Source of the DNA: Hybos culiciformis
Lineage: Eukaryota; Arthropoda; Insecta; Diptera; Hybotidae
Reading direction: 5' to 3'
Length of the DNA: 64,000 bases
Assembly (NCBI GenBank): GCA_964007475.1
Contig: OZ023273.1
Span: 31,611,287 to 31,675,286, forward strand
The notes under the pieces were generated by a model. The model saw nothing but the letters and a program-made list of their open reading frames with translations. It searched no databases and was not told the DNA's origin. The position numbers and the translations under genes were made by a program. Shown here piece after piece: positions 27,301 to 40,764 of this stretch (position 1 is its first letter; each line of letters begins with the position of its first letter).

Positions 27301-30300
27301 TCTGGTTGCAAGAAGAAGCATAAAAAAAAAATTTTTTTTTTGAAGTGCAATTCACATAAAATAAATTTTAATGTATGCAACACATGGCTTCAGTTATGTA
27401 AAGAAATATTAGACATAAATATATGGAATAAATTTGTTACAAAATGCATTCTTGATAAATTTAAAATAAACACATATAATTTTGATGGAATTTAAGAATA
27501 ATTTCAAATTCTTGATTTAATTGTATAATTTTTTTTTCTATGTCTCACAATCACGCTAATTTAATTATTTCGATATTAATTTGGGAAAAAAGAACTTAAT
27601 AAAAATGGATACTAGAACCTATTGCCCATTCTGGTCTTAGCTTTATAAGAAGAGGTGGTTCTTCGGCAATATTTTTATGTAGAATTTATATAATGGATTC
27701 AGAAATATACGCCTCATTAATCAATTGATTAATCTAAAGTAAAAAGCAGAAAAATATAATTTCTTATTTCCCAAACATACATCAAAATCACATAAAATAA
27801 TCGAAATTGTTAAAGATATTGCATAATACAATTTCGCACAATATTTTGTGATATTTAATCATTTGGTGATTATAACAAAAAAATTGTAATAATATACATA
27901 AAAAAAAAAAAATTTTATTACCAAAAGTGTTTCTGGTGGACCTCTTAAGAACATCGTAAGATAAAAAAAATAATAACAACAAAATATTATGAAAAAAAAA
28001 ACCTAAATAGCCAACAATATAAGAATTTCTCGCACTGTGGAGATGATGGTCATCTCTTCTAGACAGATTTAATATTTTTTATATTCTTTATACCTATATG
28101 TTTGGTGTTTCGTTTTTTCAATGTGGAATTTTTTTTTTTTATTTTGAAAAAGGGCAAAAGGAATGTACATTTTTTGGTGATTGCTGTTTTTTTTTTCCCC
28201 TTTTTTTTTTAATTTTTTCTTAATATCATATCAAAAACATTAAAAATAAATGTTTTTCGAAAACAAAATTCTCAAAATTAAGGTTCATTTTTATATAATT
28301 GGTTGGCATGCGCTACCATATATTTTTCTGTCTGATGATTTATTTATAAAGTGTTTTGTTAGGCCCATCATTATTTTGGAGGTGAACGTTATTTTATATA
28401 ATAAACGTGAAAAACTAAAGAGCTCAAAGATAAAATGTTTTTTTTTTTTTTTTGAATGCTAAAAGTTACAACACTTGTTCAATTCCAACGATTTTGAATA
28501 AGAATAAAAATGTGTATTTTAGAAACCTTTAACATTACAAATTTTATTTGGTTTTAATTTATTAGGCAGATTCCTCATTGTTTATATAGGTATTTAGAGC
28601 AAATTTGAATTCATAGAAGATGACACACAATTGTTAACATTCTGAATTAATAAACAAATAAAAATAAATTTCAAATAATTTTTTTTTGTTTTATTCGAAT
28701 ACAAAGTATGTTATGTACACATTTATATTGAAAATTTATTTATTTTTCCTTAAACATTATTTCAAAAATCACTTCAAACATAATTTTAATTATATACAAA
28801 ATCATATACAAAAAAAAATAATTTGTTAACATAACATAATATGTATTATAAAATAAAGATAAAAAAACTATGCTAACAAAAAATGCAATAAGTAATTTTC
28901 ATTCATTCAATTATTTCAAAAATTATTTTCTAAACCTACCTCTCTTAAATTTTCATTAAGAAAATAATAATAATAATAATAATAATAATATATAGAATAC
29001 TATAATTTAGTTTATATTAAATCATTTCCACATTATTTTCTTCTTAAAAAAAAAGAAATTGGTTCAATCAATCTTAGGTAATAAACGGATACCAAATTTA
29101 ATAAAAGAGGCAAAATAATTGATTTTTAAATACAAAATAACAAGAAACGAATTTTATAACATAGTTTATTTTATATCAATCACTGTTTTGTTCAATATAA
29201 ATATTATGTTTTCGATATAGTTAATTAAATTACAAATAAAATAAGGATAAAACATAATTGAAAAATTTTCGCGATATATATTTTCTATTATAAAATATTC
29301 ATTTAAAATGACTATCCTCCCAACGGACTATTTAAAAACCCCGCGTATTGAAAAATTACTATTTTTTATACCCAACTATATACTTCAAAAAATAAATTGA
29401 CCACTTTCTGTTTTCATCAGTGTTGATAGTATCAATATTAAAAATTTCAATGTGAATTTTATACTGATTCATTAATGAATAGGAAAATTATTAGATGTAC
29501 ATTGAAGCTAAACTCTTGTAAACATTCCCTTAATTAATTCAAGAATAAAAGAAGAAAAGTATATACCAGAAAAGTATATACCAAGATGAACGAACTTATA
29601 AAATTCACAATTTAACTTTGATAATTCAAAATAACAAAAATGATCAGTTTTTTGTATTTGTAATCTAGTTTCTAGTATACCTATATCAATATTTTTCTTT
29701 TTCTCGCAGATCTTAAAAATAAAAATTAAAATTAACCTAATTAACTTTTGAATGTAAACATTTTCTCTTTTGGGTAAATAAACAGGAATCAATTTTTTCT
29801 TTTATTTTAATGTTTAGTATCTAAATTTATAACCCTTTTTGATGCTAAAAATAATAATTTAGTATAATAAGTATTTTTAGATTTTAATTGATATTATCTT
29901 TATCAATTTTTATTTTCAAAAACTCAAAATGTAAATTTCTTCTTTGCGTGATTTTTAAACAAAATTATTTAAAAATATATTCAGAAATATATATTAATTT
30001 TTTTCTTTCTTAAATAATGTTAATAATTATCAAAAAACTTGGTGGGTGATTTCTCTGAAAAAAAAATATTAATAATAAAATAATTTTGGTAAATTACCAC
30101 CAACAGATTTAGATGTGAACAATATTCAGATTTAGAAATAGCAAAACAATTAAAATATTTAAATTTAACGAAATTTATAGTACGTTTATTATAATATAAA
30201 TTTAAAATAGTATACTAGAAAAATAAATTATAAAATAAAACTTGAAAAATTTGCAGATTGTTAAATTTTATAATTAAATTTTTTGCTATAATTATGTAAA

Positions 30301-32699
30301 TAAAGATCTTAAAGCAGTTGTACATATAGATTTAATTATTATAATTTATATTGTGTTAGTTTTATTTCAAACTAGGACTCAGTGGAAATTCATAATTAAA
30401 TATAATATTGAGATTAAAGTTTTATAATTTAATTCGTTTTTTATTATTTATATCGTAAATTAGAAGATAACTATAAAAAAAAATTTACGATAACAAATTA
30501 TTGAGATTAACACACTATTATGATTAACTTAATACACGGAAACGCTGTTTCATGAAACTTAAAACTCTATTAGACGAATATTTATCACTGTAATAAATTC
30601 AATTTAAATGTACATAATTTAAAAAAAAAGAAGAAGATAAATGACACAAGGTCTACCATTAAGAAATCTGTGAAACATCATATGGAAAATTTAGTATTTA
30701 AAAAAACATATTTGTAATATTTATGAGGAAAACAAACAAGTACACACTTAATTTAATTTTATAATTATGATTAAGATGGATAAAATTTAGTATAAAATAT
30801 TATAAAAATTAATAAAAATACATAAATATAAATAAAAGCACAATCATCCAAGAAATGATCCAAGAAAAATCAAAAAATCTGTATTATTTTTTTTTCTTCT
30901 TTCATTCCTATATACATATAATTAAATTTATTGTTAATTGATTTAAAATTAGAATTCAGAGGAAAAAATGTTCAACATATTTATGTTTATTACTTTTTTT
31001 TTAATATGAAAATTGAGACAAAATTCATTCAATGTGAATACTTATATATGAAAAAGTAATATACTTATCATGAAAAAAAAAACAAAAGTGAATGCAAATT
31101 TATTTTCAGATTTTTAAGTTCGATATTAATTAAGATAGAAATTTATATAGACGGATGTTAATAATAATATTATTTTATTATTATAAAAGAAAAAATATAA
31201 TATGCATACATATTGCATATTATGTGTATATGAATAAAATGACATATGCATATTATGCATTATGATGGTTTCATAAAGAAAAACAACAGAAAATTTTTAA
31301 TAACTCAACTGCCCCACGTGATGAAATAAAATAAATATTTATACTTTCGTTTGTACATAAAAATTAGAAAAATATGCAGAATGCAATGCATATAAAACTT
31401 AATATTAGAAAATATTAAATTTCAGTGAAATTTTAAAATAAAAATGTTAAGTATAGAAATATTATTTTAAAATAGATTATTAATTTTTTTTTTTTTTTCA
31501 ATTTAGCTTTGAGACTATCATTGACTTGACATCATGAATAAAAAAAAAGCTTTGACTTGCACGTAGGGATATCATATGAATTTAAAAAATTTCTTCCGGT
31601 TAAAACTATATAAAATTTTTTTTTTGTATGAGAAATTTAAAAATTATAAAAAGGAAATAAAGTACGGAAAATCTTAAATTTCAATTAAAATGTTTTTGTT
31701 TTTTTTATACATTTTGATTGAAAAAATAATAATATACACTTTTTGCAAACTGTAAATTTCATTCATTAGATAATAGTACATTATGAAAATTAACTCAAAA
31801 TTGACTAAATTAACAACTCATGCAGGTATCATGAAAGGCTTTTGGTTGCTTAAAATATCAGGACGATACATGGAAGTCGTAATTCGTCAAGGATTGTGTA
31901 ACAAAGTTCTTTAATTTATTAAAATTCTTTATTTAGGCGCCACGAATTAGGATCTAATGAACTAGAACCAAATAGAACTTAAACCAAAAAAATCACCTAA
32001 CTAGAGGTGCTGTGATAAATTCATATCACCCTATATTTAAGATATACTTATAGATTATAATGGAAAAGACCGTTGTATTATACATTGAACGTTTGTCCGG
32101 AGATAGATAATTTAAGGAAATAATTTCCATACAAAGTTGCCGAAAAACTTCTTAGAATTTTTTTTTTTTTTCTTAATAAAATTTTCTTTTTGATACTAAA
32201 TTATATAATATATAATTTTTTTTTCCATTTTTTATTTTTAAATTATCATAATACTATACTAAAATTATACAATAAAATTGTTAATGCTTTTTATGTTGTT
32301 AATAAGTTAATAGATATTATCTCTATCAGATGTATCTATTTAATTTATTCTTTTTGTTTGTTTATTATATCTCCCATAGGTTATTAATAATTTTTTTCAA
32401 TCCTAATAAAATCCACCTTTTTTATTGTCTTATTTGGTAAAAAATAAATTGATTTTCTTTATTTGATTCTAATTTACGTTTGGACTAAAGATTAAAAATT
32501 CTGTTTGTTATAATGAGAATTTCAGATTCTTAATCAGAGATGAAAGAACTAAGAAAAATGTTTTAATTAAATATAGCTGTTTGAAATGGTTAATATTTTA
32601 GCTAATTCGATTAAACTATTTTAATATAACTCTTTACCTAATATATCTTTTATAAATGTTGGAATAACTATGTCATATATTTATTTATATATTTTTTAG
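24353..32699. other. Eight-kilobase A+T-rich stretch, no gene recognised
   Basis: The 5' coding exon or exons of the HIG1-domain gene at 32700 should lie in or before this stretch. I searched for a Pro-Phe-Val/Ile-Pro block followed by a phase-1 donor and did not find it. An AAT trinucleotide run lies at about 28968-28990. The minus-strand run at about 27605-27690 has a short codon-like stretch but no splice or family support. Confidence 0.5.
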
Positions 32700-33709
32700 G
32701 TATTACTGGTTTTCTATTAGCTGGAGCTATTGGTGCTTATAAATATCGACATAGAGGTAAATATCATTTTATTTTAAACCTTAAGTTGAAGAATAAAAAA
32801 ATTGAATTTGGACAAACCTTCGCATCAATAACACTTATAAAAACATTTTTAATAAAATATTTTTATTCACAGGTAATATGAGTACTAGTGTATTTTTAAT
32901 GCAGCTTCGTGTTGCAGCTCAAGGTAATAAAAACTAAGTTTAATTTATATTCTACGATAATCATAGAAAGTAAAAAAAATTTGTCGCGTCGATAATTTTT
33001 ATAACCACAACTAGAAATATAAAAAATAGAACCAATCTTTAAAATTGACACTTAATATGATTGTTAATCCCATTTTAGAAGTAAAATTTAAGAAGTTTTT
33101 TTATTTTACTTAATGAATTTAAAGCTTGCATTATTCTTTTAAGGAAATAGTATTAAACACATTCTAAAACTTTGGTTAAAAATATAAAAAAAATCCTACT
33201 CAGCTCGTGAACGAGTCATAGTAAAATTTTGGACATTTCCCAAAAATACTTTCTAAAAATAAAAAAAAAAAAAAATATTAAAACAAAAACATAATTTTGT
33301 GTTAAGTTTCTGGATTTTAAGTAGATTGTAAAGTTTCTATTAAATATACAATTTTATTATTATATTATGACATAATGTAAAATTTCCATTTCCGATTGAA
33401 AAAAAAATTAAAATGAAAATTCTAGGAATGTAATTTATATTTAAACTTAAAACAAAACCAATGTAAATAATACTGAAAATGTACGCTCCAGAAACAATTT
33501 TAACTTTTTGTAATAATAGGAAAATTATTTTTTTTAATTGATTTTAAATCAGTGAAATATTTATCAAAGCAATATTTGTAAAGGTAGATCTACAACATAA
33601 TATTTTTATTAATTTTTTAGGAACGGTTGTTGGATGCTTAACTGTTGGATTAGCATATCAAATGGGAAGAGATTATTTATTTAAAAAGGAGAATGATAAA
33701 AAATCTTAA
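32700..33709 (+). CDS. HIGD1: HIG1-domain protein, HIGD1 type (3' exons)
   Basis: Three exons join cleanly at phase 1: 32700-32756, 32873-32923 and 33621-33709, with AG acceptors, GT donors (gtaaat, gtaata) and a TAA stop. They encode about 65 residues making nearly a whole HIG1 domain: a first membrane helix (GITGFLLAGAIGAY), a basic turn (KYRHRG), the family signature around MSTSVFLMQLRVAAQG, a second helix (TVVGCLTVGLAYQMG) and a short charged tail. HIG1-domain proteins sit in the mitochondrial inner membrane and assist respiratory-chain complexes, mainly cytochrome c oxidase and supercomplex assembly. The RVAAQG.VVG..T.G..Y pattern is closer to type 1 than to type 2 members. The first coding exon, which should carry the acidic N-terminus and a PFVP motif, was not found upstream, so the start is missing here. 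Reading frames and splice sites look intact. Confidence 0.9.
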
Positions 33710-33860
33710 AAGTTTTCTTACTGAAATTATGTACCTGTTTAATAGAAAAATTTTATTATATCATTTTATATAAGTAACAAGTTCGCCTGGAGCACAAACT
33801 TAAAGTGACATACATGTATAAAATTGTAATTTGATTAATTGTGAGGAATAAGTGTATGTA

Positions 33861-34031
33861 CTGGATGTCCTGAAAGTCAACGTTAATACTTGAAAAGGTG
33901 ATATTAGTTTAAATTTTATTTTGAATTGTGATTATTCATAAAAGTGCCAGTATCTCAAAAAGTTCGACTTTTTACTTTGATATTTTGATTAAGACCTATC
34001 AAGTATTTACGTTGACTTTAAGGACACCATG
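33861..34031. mobile_element. Mariner-like MITE, 171 bp
   Basis: The left end CTGGATGTCCTGAAAGTCAA and the reverse complement of the right end (CATGGTGTCCTTAAAGTCAA) match for about 34 bases with few differences. Both sides are flanked by TA, the target duplication of Tc1/mariner elements. The TGTCC-start terminal repeat and tiny size fit a mariner-derived MITE. It lies about 150 bases after the stop of the HIG1-domain gene, so it may be carried in the 3' untranslated region. Confidence 0.75.
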
Positions 34032-35076
34032 TATAATAAATTTTAAATTAACTTTAAATAAATTCCATTATTAATGAAATACCTATATAATATTATTTAT
34101 TTAAAATTGCTTATTAATTTTATTTTTATTTTTTTCAGAGAGAAAATAAAAAAAGAAAAATCTCTTGAATAATGTTAGTAAAATAATTTATCATTAAATG
34201 GATATAAATTAAAAATAAAGGCGGACTTTTACTTGCGAAAAAAAAAATAACTACAAAAAAAATTAATTTAAATTGAATAAAATAAGAAGCAAAAAAAAAA
34301 ATGGAAAATTACAGAATTATGTTAAATTGAAAATTGATTTTTCTTTCATTCTTATTTCCTTTTTCTAAATGGAAATTATTTGAAAAAAAAAAAAAAATAA
34401 ATACAGATGTTTTTTTCTTTCTTAGATAGGTATAAAGAAAAAGAAAAAGTTTTTATCCATAATCGATTCGACCTTTTTGAAAATAAATTAATTTTCCATC
34501 ATTTACTAAATTGTTACATTAATGGGGTAAGACCACAAAAAAAAAAACACAAGAAAAGGAAACAAAACGCCTTTTAACAAAATTTTAATAGACTTTGTTT
34601 TAATTTTCAATTAAATTATATTTTATAAAGAAAAATAACACAAAAATTATTTGTTTTGGCGTTTGGAGTTTATTATTTTTTTTAAATTTGTTTACTAAAC
34701 TATAAGTATATACATGACAAAGAATACTTCTCATTTTAATGGCATAAACAAGCACAAACTAATTTTATAATTAGTATGTACACAATGTACCTATACCTGT
34801 TAAAAAAGAAAATAAATTTGCGGGAAACTTTTTGGTATAGATTTATTTACCACAAACAAAAAAAAAACTTTTAGTACCTAGTTCTCAAAGAAAATGCTAA
34901 GCAACTCAGGTACTATATTATGTTGCCCAATTTCCACAATTCAATTTATGAAAAGTTATATTAAATTATTAATATTTGTATATATATATTAAATGCATCT
35001 CTTATTTTTCACTTTCTTTATTCTTTTTTGATAATTTTTATAGAAAAATAGATTATAGAAAAATAGATCAGTATTA
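34032..35076. other. Spacer between HIGD1 and SYCP2 regions
   Basis: A+T-rich with an AATAAA-type signal near 34060 that could end the HIGD1 transcript. No other gene seen. Confidence 0.5.
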
Positions 35077-35084
35077 CCTCCGAC

Positions 35085-35417
35085 CAGAGGGCGAAGTCGT
35101 GTCGACTCGCATCGACTTAGTCGAGCTAGTCGGCACAATTTTCGAGTCGCCGCCGCTGGTTCCTTTTTATCGACTCAGGTCGACTAGCTGCTGCTGAACT
35201 TTTATTCGACTTAGTCGACTAAAATCCTTTTTTTTTATTTTTTTTTTTTTTTTTTTATTTTTTTTTTTTTTTTTTAGAAAAAATGCGGATTTAGTCGACT
35301 AAGTCGATCAAGTCGAGCTGGTCGCTGAGACCGGAATTTATCGACTGAGTCGAGCCGCTGCTGGCTATTTTTACCGCAAGCCGCTGCTGACCAAAAATCA
35401 AACGACTTCGCCCTCTG
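35085..35417. mobile_element. hAT-like MITE with GTCGA-rich interior, 333 bp
   Basis: Perfect terminal repeats CAGAGGGCGAAGTCGT face each other at 35085 and 35417. They are flanked by an exact 8-bp target duplication CCTCCGAC (35077-35084, 35418-35425), the hAT signature. The interior is made of opposed and direct GTCGACT/AGTCGA and GCTGCTG words around a central T-run (about 35228-35275), giving very high self-complementarity and G+C far above the surroundings. No transposase. It lies about 320 bases before the SYCP2 start codon, so it may sit in the promoter or first untranslated exon. Confidence 0.9.
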
Positions 35418-35740
35418 CCTCCGACCTCAAACAAAAAAATTTTTATTTTCATTTTTATTATCCGACCAAGCTGGTTCAAGAAAAACTTTTTTTTTAACAT
35501 CAAAAAAACCAAAGTAGGTTCGCAAGGTAGCAAAGTAGCAAATTACAAAAACAATTGCAAAACTAAGCTGTACTACTACATTACCGTAGCTGTACAATAC
35601 AGTAGGCTTGGCAGATGGCGTTATTTTGAAGAAAACTTTGTTAAAAATAAATTTATTTATAAAATTAAAAGAAAAATAACTTTCAATTTAATTTTCAGGT
35701 TTAAAATTTTATCCGAAAAAAAAAAAAAAAAACAATTAAA

Positions 35741-38700
35741 ATGGAAAGTTGCGGATTTTCTCATAATTCGTCCAGTTTTTACGATGAGAAAACATTGAGA
35801 GAAAAATTTGAACGTTTTCTTTTGAAATTAGAATATGCAGTTAAACATTATAAAATTGTATGTAATTATAAATTTTCTATTTTATTCTTTTTTATGTTTT
35901 TTAATACCTTTACGACAAATCTATAATTTTTATTTTTTAGAATGAAAAGTTTTCCAATGGAATCGTAATAGGAATTAATCGACTAGTTAAATACAGAGAT
36001 TCATTTCCAGAATCTGTTTCTGAATTCTCTAGTAAAATTCTTGACGTTTTAATCGTAAGTTTTTTTATATTAATAAAGTAGGTAGGTGCAAATAGTCTTG
36101 TTGTTCGCTAGGTTTCGTTTATTAGTTAGGTAGATACCTACCTACATCGTTTATTACATTAATCATTTTACAATATTTGCAAATAAAATACCTGTAGGTA
36201 CATTCATCTATCAATCATTCAGAAATTCCTCTTCACATAGGTATACGATGAACAGGGTTGCCAACTCTTGACCGGGGAAAAACTGGAGAGTTGAAAAAGC
36301 AAAAGAATGTAGATAAAACGTAAATAATGGACTTCTAATGTATCCTTTTAGCGGTACGCCTATATAGCCTATATATATATAGATTCATTAATTCAAAATA
36401 TTTAAATTATATTTACGTTGGTGAGTTTTGTGGACGCTAAAAAGGAATCGGGTCGCATTTATAATAAAACTCACCCAACGACCTTTAACTATTACATGTG
36501 AATAAAATTTCAGAGCGAGATCGGTTGCTTCAGCAACCTTTCAAAATAAATTTCCTTTTATTTCTAAATATTTTTGATAATAATTTTAGGCTGTCACCAT
36601 GTATTGTCATAAACCAAGCGACAAATCAAGCTTTATCCAAATTTTATGCTTAACGTTCCAAGATTTAATTTATTTGTTATCAACCGCAACAAAAAAATTT
36701 TCTGATAAAGTAAAATATGGTCAAAAATTGGTATATTTGTTGGAATCAATTAATGAAAACGATATACTTCGAAAATTGTCGAATTATGAGGATGATAAAA
36801 TTTTGTAAGTTAAAAAAAAAATAAATTCTTCATCCAGAAAAAAACATTATTTGACTAAAAATTCCAAAAAAAAAAACTGATAAAAATAATAGTGAGCTGA
36901 AATGAACTTTATCTTTCTTTTCTTTTTTTTTTTTTTTTTCTATTCCAGAAAGTATTTATTGAAAATTATTATGTCAATTGGGAATTATACATTACAATTT
37001 CTAAGTCTACGTGTTTTCATAAAAATTTTTAAAGCCTATAATATTGAAGAACAATCTAAAATTTTGAATCGAATTTTAAATAATTTTAAATTAAAAGAAA
37101 TTCTACTTAATTTTGATACTACAACAGTATCATATGAAGGGGTGGGTAGTATACCTATATTAAATGTTTTAATTAATAAATTATGAATATTGTAAAATAT
37201 TGTAGAGTTATCGAAAATTTTTGAATGTTTTCAATATGAGTGTATCAAAAGAAAAAGCTGTATATTCATTTCGTACAATTGAAATAAAAGTTGATTCCTC
37301 CGTGGTTGGATCATTTGGAAGTTTGTGGATAAATTTTAATGCTCAAACAAAAACAATTTCATTTTACGCAAAACCTAATTCATTTAGTAGCCACAAAGTC
37401 AAAGAGTTTAAATACATGATCCTATTTGAATATTCTGTTTCTAAAATGGAAATTATAGAGAAGTATGTATCATCGTCTGTGCAGTATAATAATAGTGTAT
37501 GACAGTTATACAATGTAATTCGATTATTTGGACTCCCCACTTTATAAGAACAACTTATATCCATTTTTGAAAATTTTAATCCTGGCATGTTTTATATGAT
37601 AAATATGAAAATATTGAGTATGAAATTTCATACAAAATTTTATTTTTTTCAAAAAATTTAATTGCTTTAAACACTGTTATTATACTAATCAGATGATACA
37701 AACTATTTATTATATTTTGTTTTGACTATATATATTTAATTTTTTTTATATATTTCAGTGAATTTGCGGTAGTAATAGAAACAAACTCTGAACCATTAAT
37801 TTGGCCAAAAAAATTAAATAATATTCTTAAATTCACATTTAAAAAAAAAATTAAATTAACATTCACCCACACAGATTTTTCTAATATCAAATCTTTTAAT
37901 ATTGCTGATTATATGAATTCAGATGAAGTAAGTGAAATATTATTAATTAGAGATTTTCAAAAAAAAAAAAGAAGTGAAGTTAAGAAACTTTTATTTTTTT
38001 TATTTCTTTTACCTGCTGGCGGTGTCATTTCTTTATAACAAAAAAAGGAAAAAAGTAATAGTTTATTTATAATTTTAGTTTTTTGTGTCACTATCAAAGT
38101 GACAATATTGAATTTTTTTTTTTATAAAGAAATTTAAATTAAATTTTATTTTCCATTTTGTAGTGTACTGGATTATTTGTTTTTCCCCAAACACAATTAG
38201 AAAATTCGGATGAAAAAGGTTAGTACTTACAACATTATATACAGACATTTCAAGCAAAGATTTGTGTCAAAAAAAAAATTTTTGTTTTTTTTTTTTGTTC
38301 AAACAAAATAAAAATAAATAAAATTTTGAATAATTCTAATTTCAAAAAAAAAATCAACAGAAAATTTTTCAATAAACCAAAACCGAAACAAACAACCTTA
38401 TTTGCTTCATCAAGAAACTGGAATAACAAAAAGGGTTTCTTCAATTGGATTTTTATTTAAAGATAGATGGTATGTTTCTGAAACTACTTCAAATGATCTG
38501 AATTCTAAAAAGGATTCAGAAACAGTTATAATTCCAGGTACACAATATAATTTTTAAGATTTATTCTGAAATTTTATTTGGAATACAGTATTTAAATTAT
38601 TTTAGAATCAGCCTCTGAAACAAAAGTATCATATAGAAAACTAAATAAAGAAACAAACATTAATAATACTAGCATAGTATCTGATCAAAAAGAAAATTGC

Positions 38701-40764
38701 TTTATTATGTATGCCAAATAGTAATAAAAATAATAAAAATACAAACATTCAATTGAATGAAGAAATATGTAACATTAATAATAGTGACCAAGTTAAATCA
38801 GATAAAAAATGTGAGAATATTCCTCTTGGTGAAAAACTTGAAGATGTAAGTAAACACAAAACTTTTAAATGTGAAAGAAACTTGTTTGCACCTATTATTT
38901 TTTTTCAAGAACTGTCAAGTTCTTTCCAATTCTCAAGTTCGAAAGGTAATTTTAGAAGTAGAAAATTCTAATTTTTTTTAGGAGATAATGAAGATAATCA
39001 AAACTTGAGTTTTTCTTAAAACTCAAAGCTCCTTGAATTTTTTTATTTATTTATTTATTTAATACTTTGTACACTATTTACATTAAATCGTTGTATTTTT
39101 TTCGTATATAATTTTTCATAATATATTTAAATCAATTTTTATTTTTATTTAATTTATTTAGAACAATTATTTTGTTATATTCTGATATATACATCACAAC
39201 TATACAATAGAGTCCTATTCCGGAAGCCGGAAGCATTGCGCAGGCACAGTTCCTGATTTATTTGTTTTATTGTCTTATTTAATCTTATTTTCTTTCGATA
39301 ACTTTCAAAACCAAATATTCCTGTAGTATAATTATCATTTCACATCGTATTCCATTTAGGTATAGATTTTTTGTTAATGTTAATTTTGTCGTTTTGATAT
39401 CAATTTAAAATAAATTTTTTCAGTCTCAAAACGTTAATAAAAATACGCAAAATTTTAATCAGCACATTGAAGGAAAAAAATATATTTTCGAATCAAATAA
39501 TATCACATCTATTGGATCCAAAGAAAATAAAGTTAATAAACCGGTTGTGCAAAAATCAAACACATATTTACAAGACAGTGATGATAACTCTCCATTGCAA
39601 ACAAAAAGAGAACTTCGAAGTTTGAATGTAAAAGCAAAACATTTATCGACTGAAAATATTCCGAATGTATTACCACATAAAAGTAAGCTAATAAAATCAA
39701 AAATTGAGCCTAGGAAGAGAAATATTTCCAGATATGCGCTCAGAAGTAATATTTCAAATAAAACATTTGAAAATATTGAAAATAGACAGTGTAGTTTTGT
39801 TACAAAAGAAAAAATTTACAATATTAAAGAAAAATCAAATATTCCAGAGAAAAACAATATTGATAATAATAGAAAATATAAACAAGATATAACAAATATT
39901 GAAAAAATGTCTTCGAGACGAATTTCGGCAGATTCATCGACACAACGTTTAGTGAATTTAGTTCGACCTTTACAGGCTGAACTTGATCCAAATAAAAAAG
40001 TTAAAATAAATGAAATGTTTATTACTACAAATACTGTTCCTGCAAAACCATTGAATGTTGATAATGAGCAGTTGAACAGAACAGTCGAAGAATATTCACA
40101 AAATCATGGTATAATTGGAATAACAGATTATTTAAGAAAAAAAGAAAAATCGTTAACGACAAAAGAATTCTCTACAATTATAAGGAATACACAAGAATTG
40201 AATCAATCGATTGATCGAACAACTAAAAAATTTTTCAAAACTCAACAAGAAAAAAGAAATGTTTATGATTATGACTTAATGCCATTGAAAATTGAACAAA
40301 ATCGAAATAGAAATAAAAAAGAACGAAAAGTAAGTCAATATCAAAAGGTTTTTTATATATATTTTTCATTTTATCTTATAAATAAAATAATACAATTTCT
40401 AATACTGACTGGCTAATATAGTTGATCAAAATAGTAATACAAAAATTTCGTATAACAGAATGAAAATCTTTAATATATGTTTTATTAAAATATATATACA
40501 TAATTTTTTAAGGCATTTTCTAAGGCAAAGCCAAAATCAGCTGTTTTGAACAAATTGAATGAGAAAGTACCCGATGCTGAGAAAGTACTCAATACTGAGA
40601 AAGTACCCAGTGCAGCAAATGTATTTAGTGGTGAAATTTTTGCAAAGCTTAATGATGATGCATCAAAAAAAAAAGAGAAAATTATCTTGAAACCTTCTAA
40701 ATCTAAAGGTAGTGTAAGTAGAAATAAGTCTGAAATTCATAATCCCAATAATGAGCAACTTTAA
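35741..40764 (+). CDS. SYCP2: Synaptonemal complex protein 2 (SYCP2), 11 exons
   Basis: Exons 35741-35857, 35941-36054, 36590-36804, 36949-37141, 37206-37462, 37759-37927, 38164-38218, 38361-38537, 38606-38845, 39424-40329 and 40513-40764 join with GT-AG sites and matching phases, encoding about 897 residues. The start ATG has context aaaATGG and opens exon 1. SYCP2 builds the chromosome axis (lateral element) in meiotic prophase. Residues 1 to about 220 are helical and fit the N-terminal armadillo-like domain (IMSIGNYTLQFLSLRVFIKI). Residues about 214-430 fit the Spt16M-like domain, with VYSF followed by SLWINFNAQTKTISFYA (Trp254), the most diagnostic match. A basic, Asn/Lys-rich disordered region follows, including RYALRS (615-620) resembling a vertebrate SYCP2 motif. 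The last exon has three EKV hexapeptide repeats. The end lacks the long vertebrate C-terminal coiled coil. Exon 9 needs a one-base shift between 38678 and 38718 (A-run), since otherwise TAG at 38719 stops it. Everything else is intact, so a sequencing error is likely. Confidence 0.85.
36417..36483. repeat. Inverted repeat in SYCP2 intron 2
   Basis: CGTTGGTGAGTTTT near 36417 faces AAAACTCACCCAACG near 36468, a stem of about 14 bases around a 35-base loop. The same intron carries palindromic taggtag/ctaccta words near 36080-36155. It could be the core of a small MITE. No target duplication was found. Confidence 0.5.
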
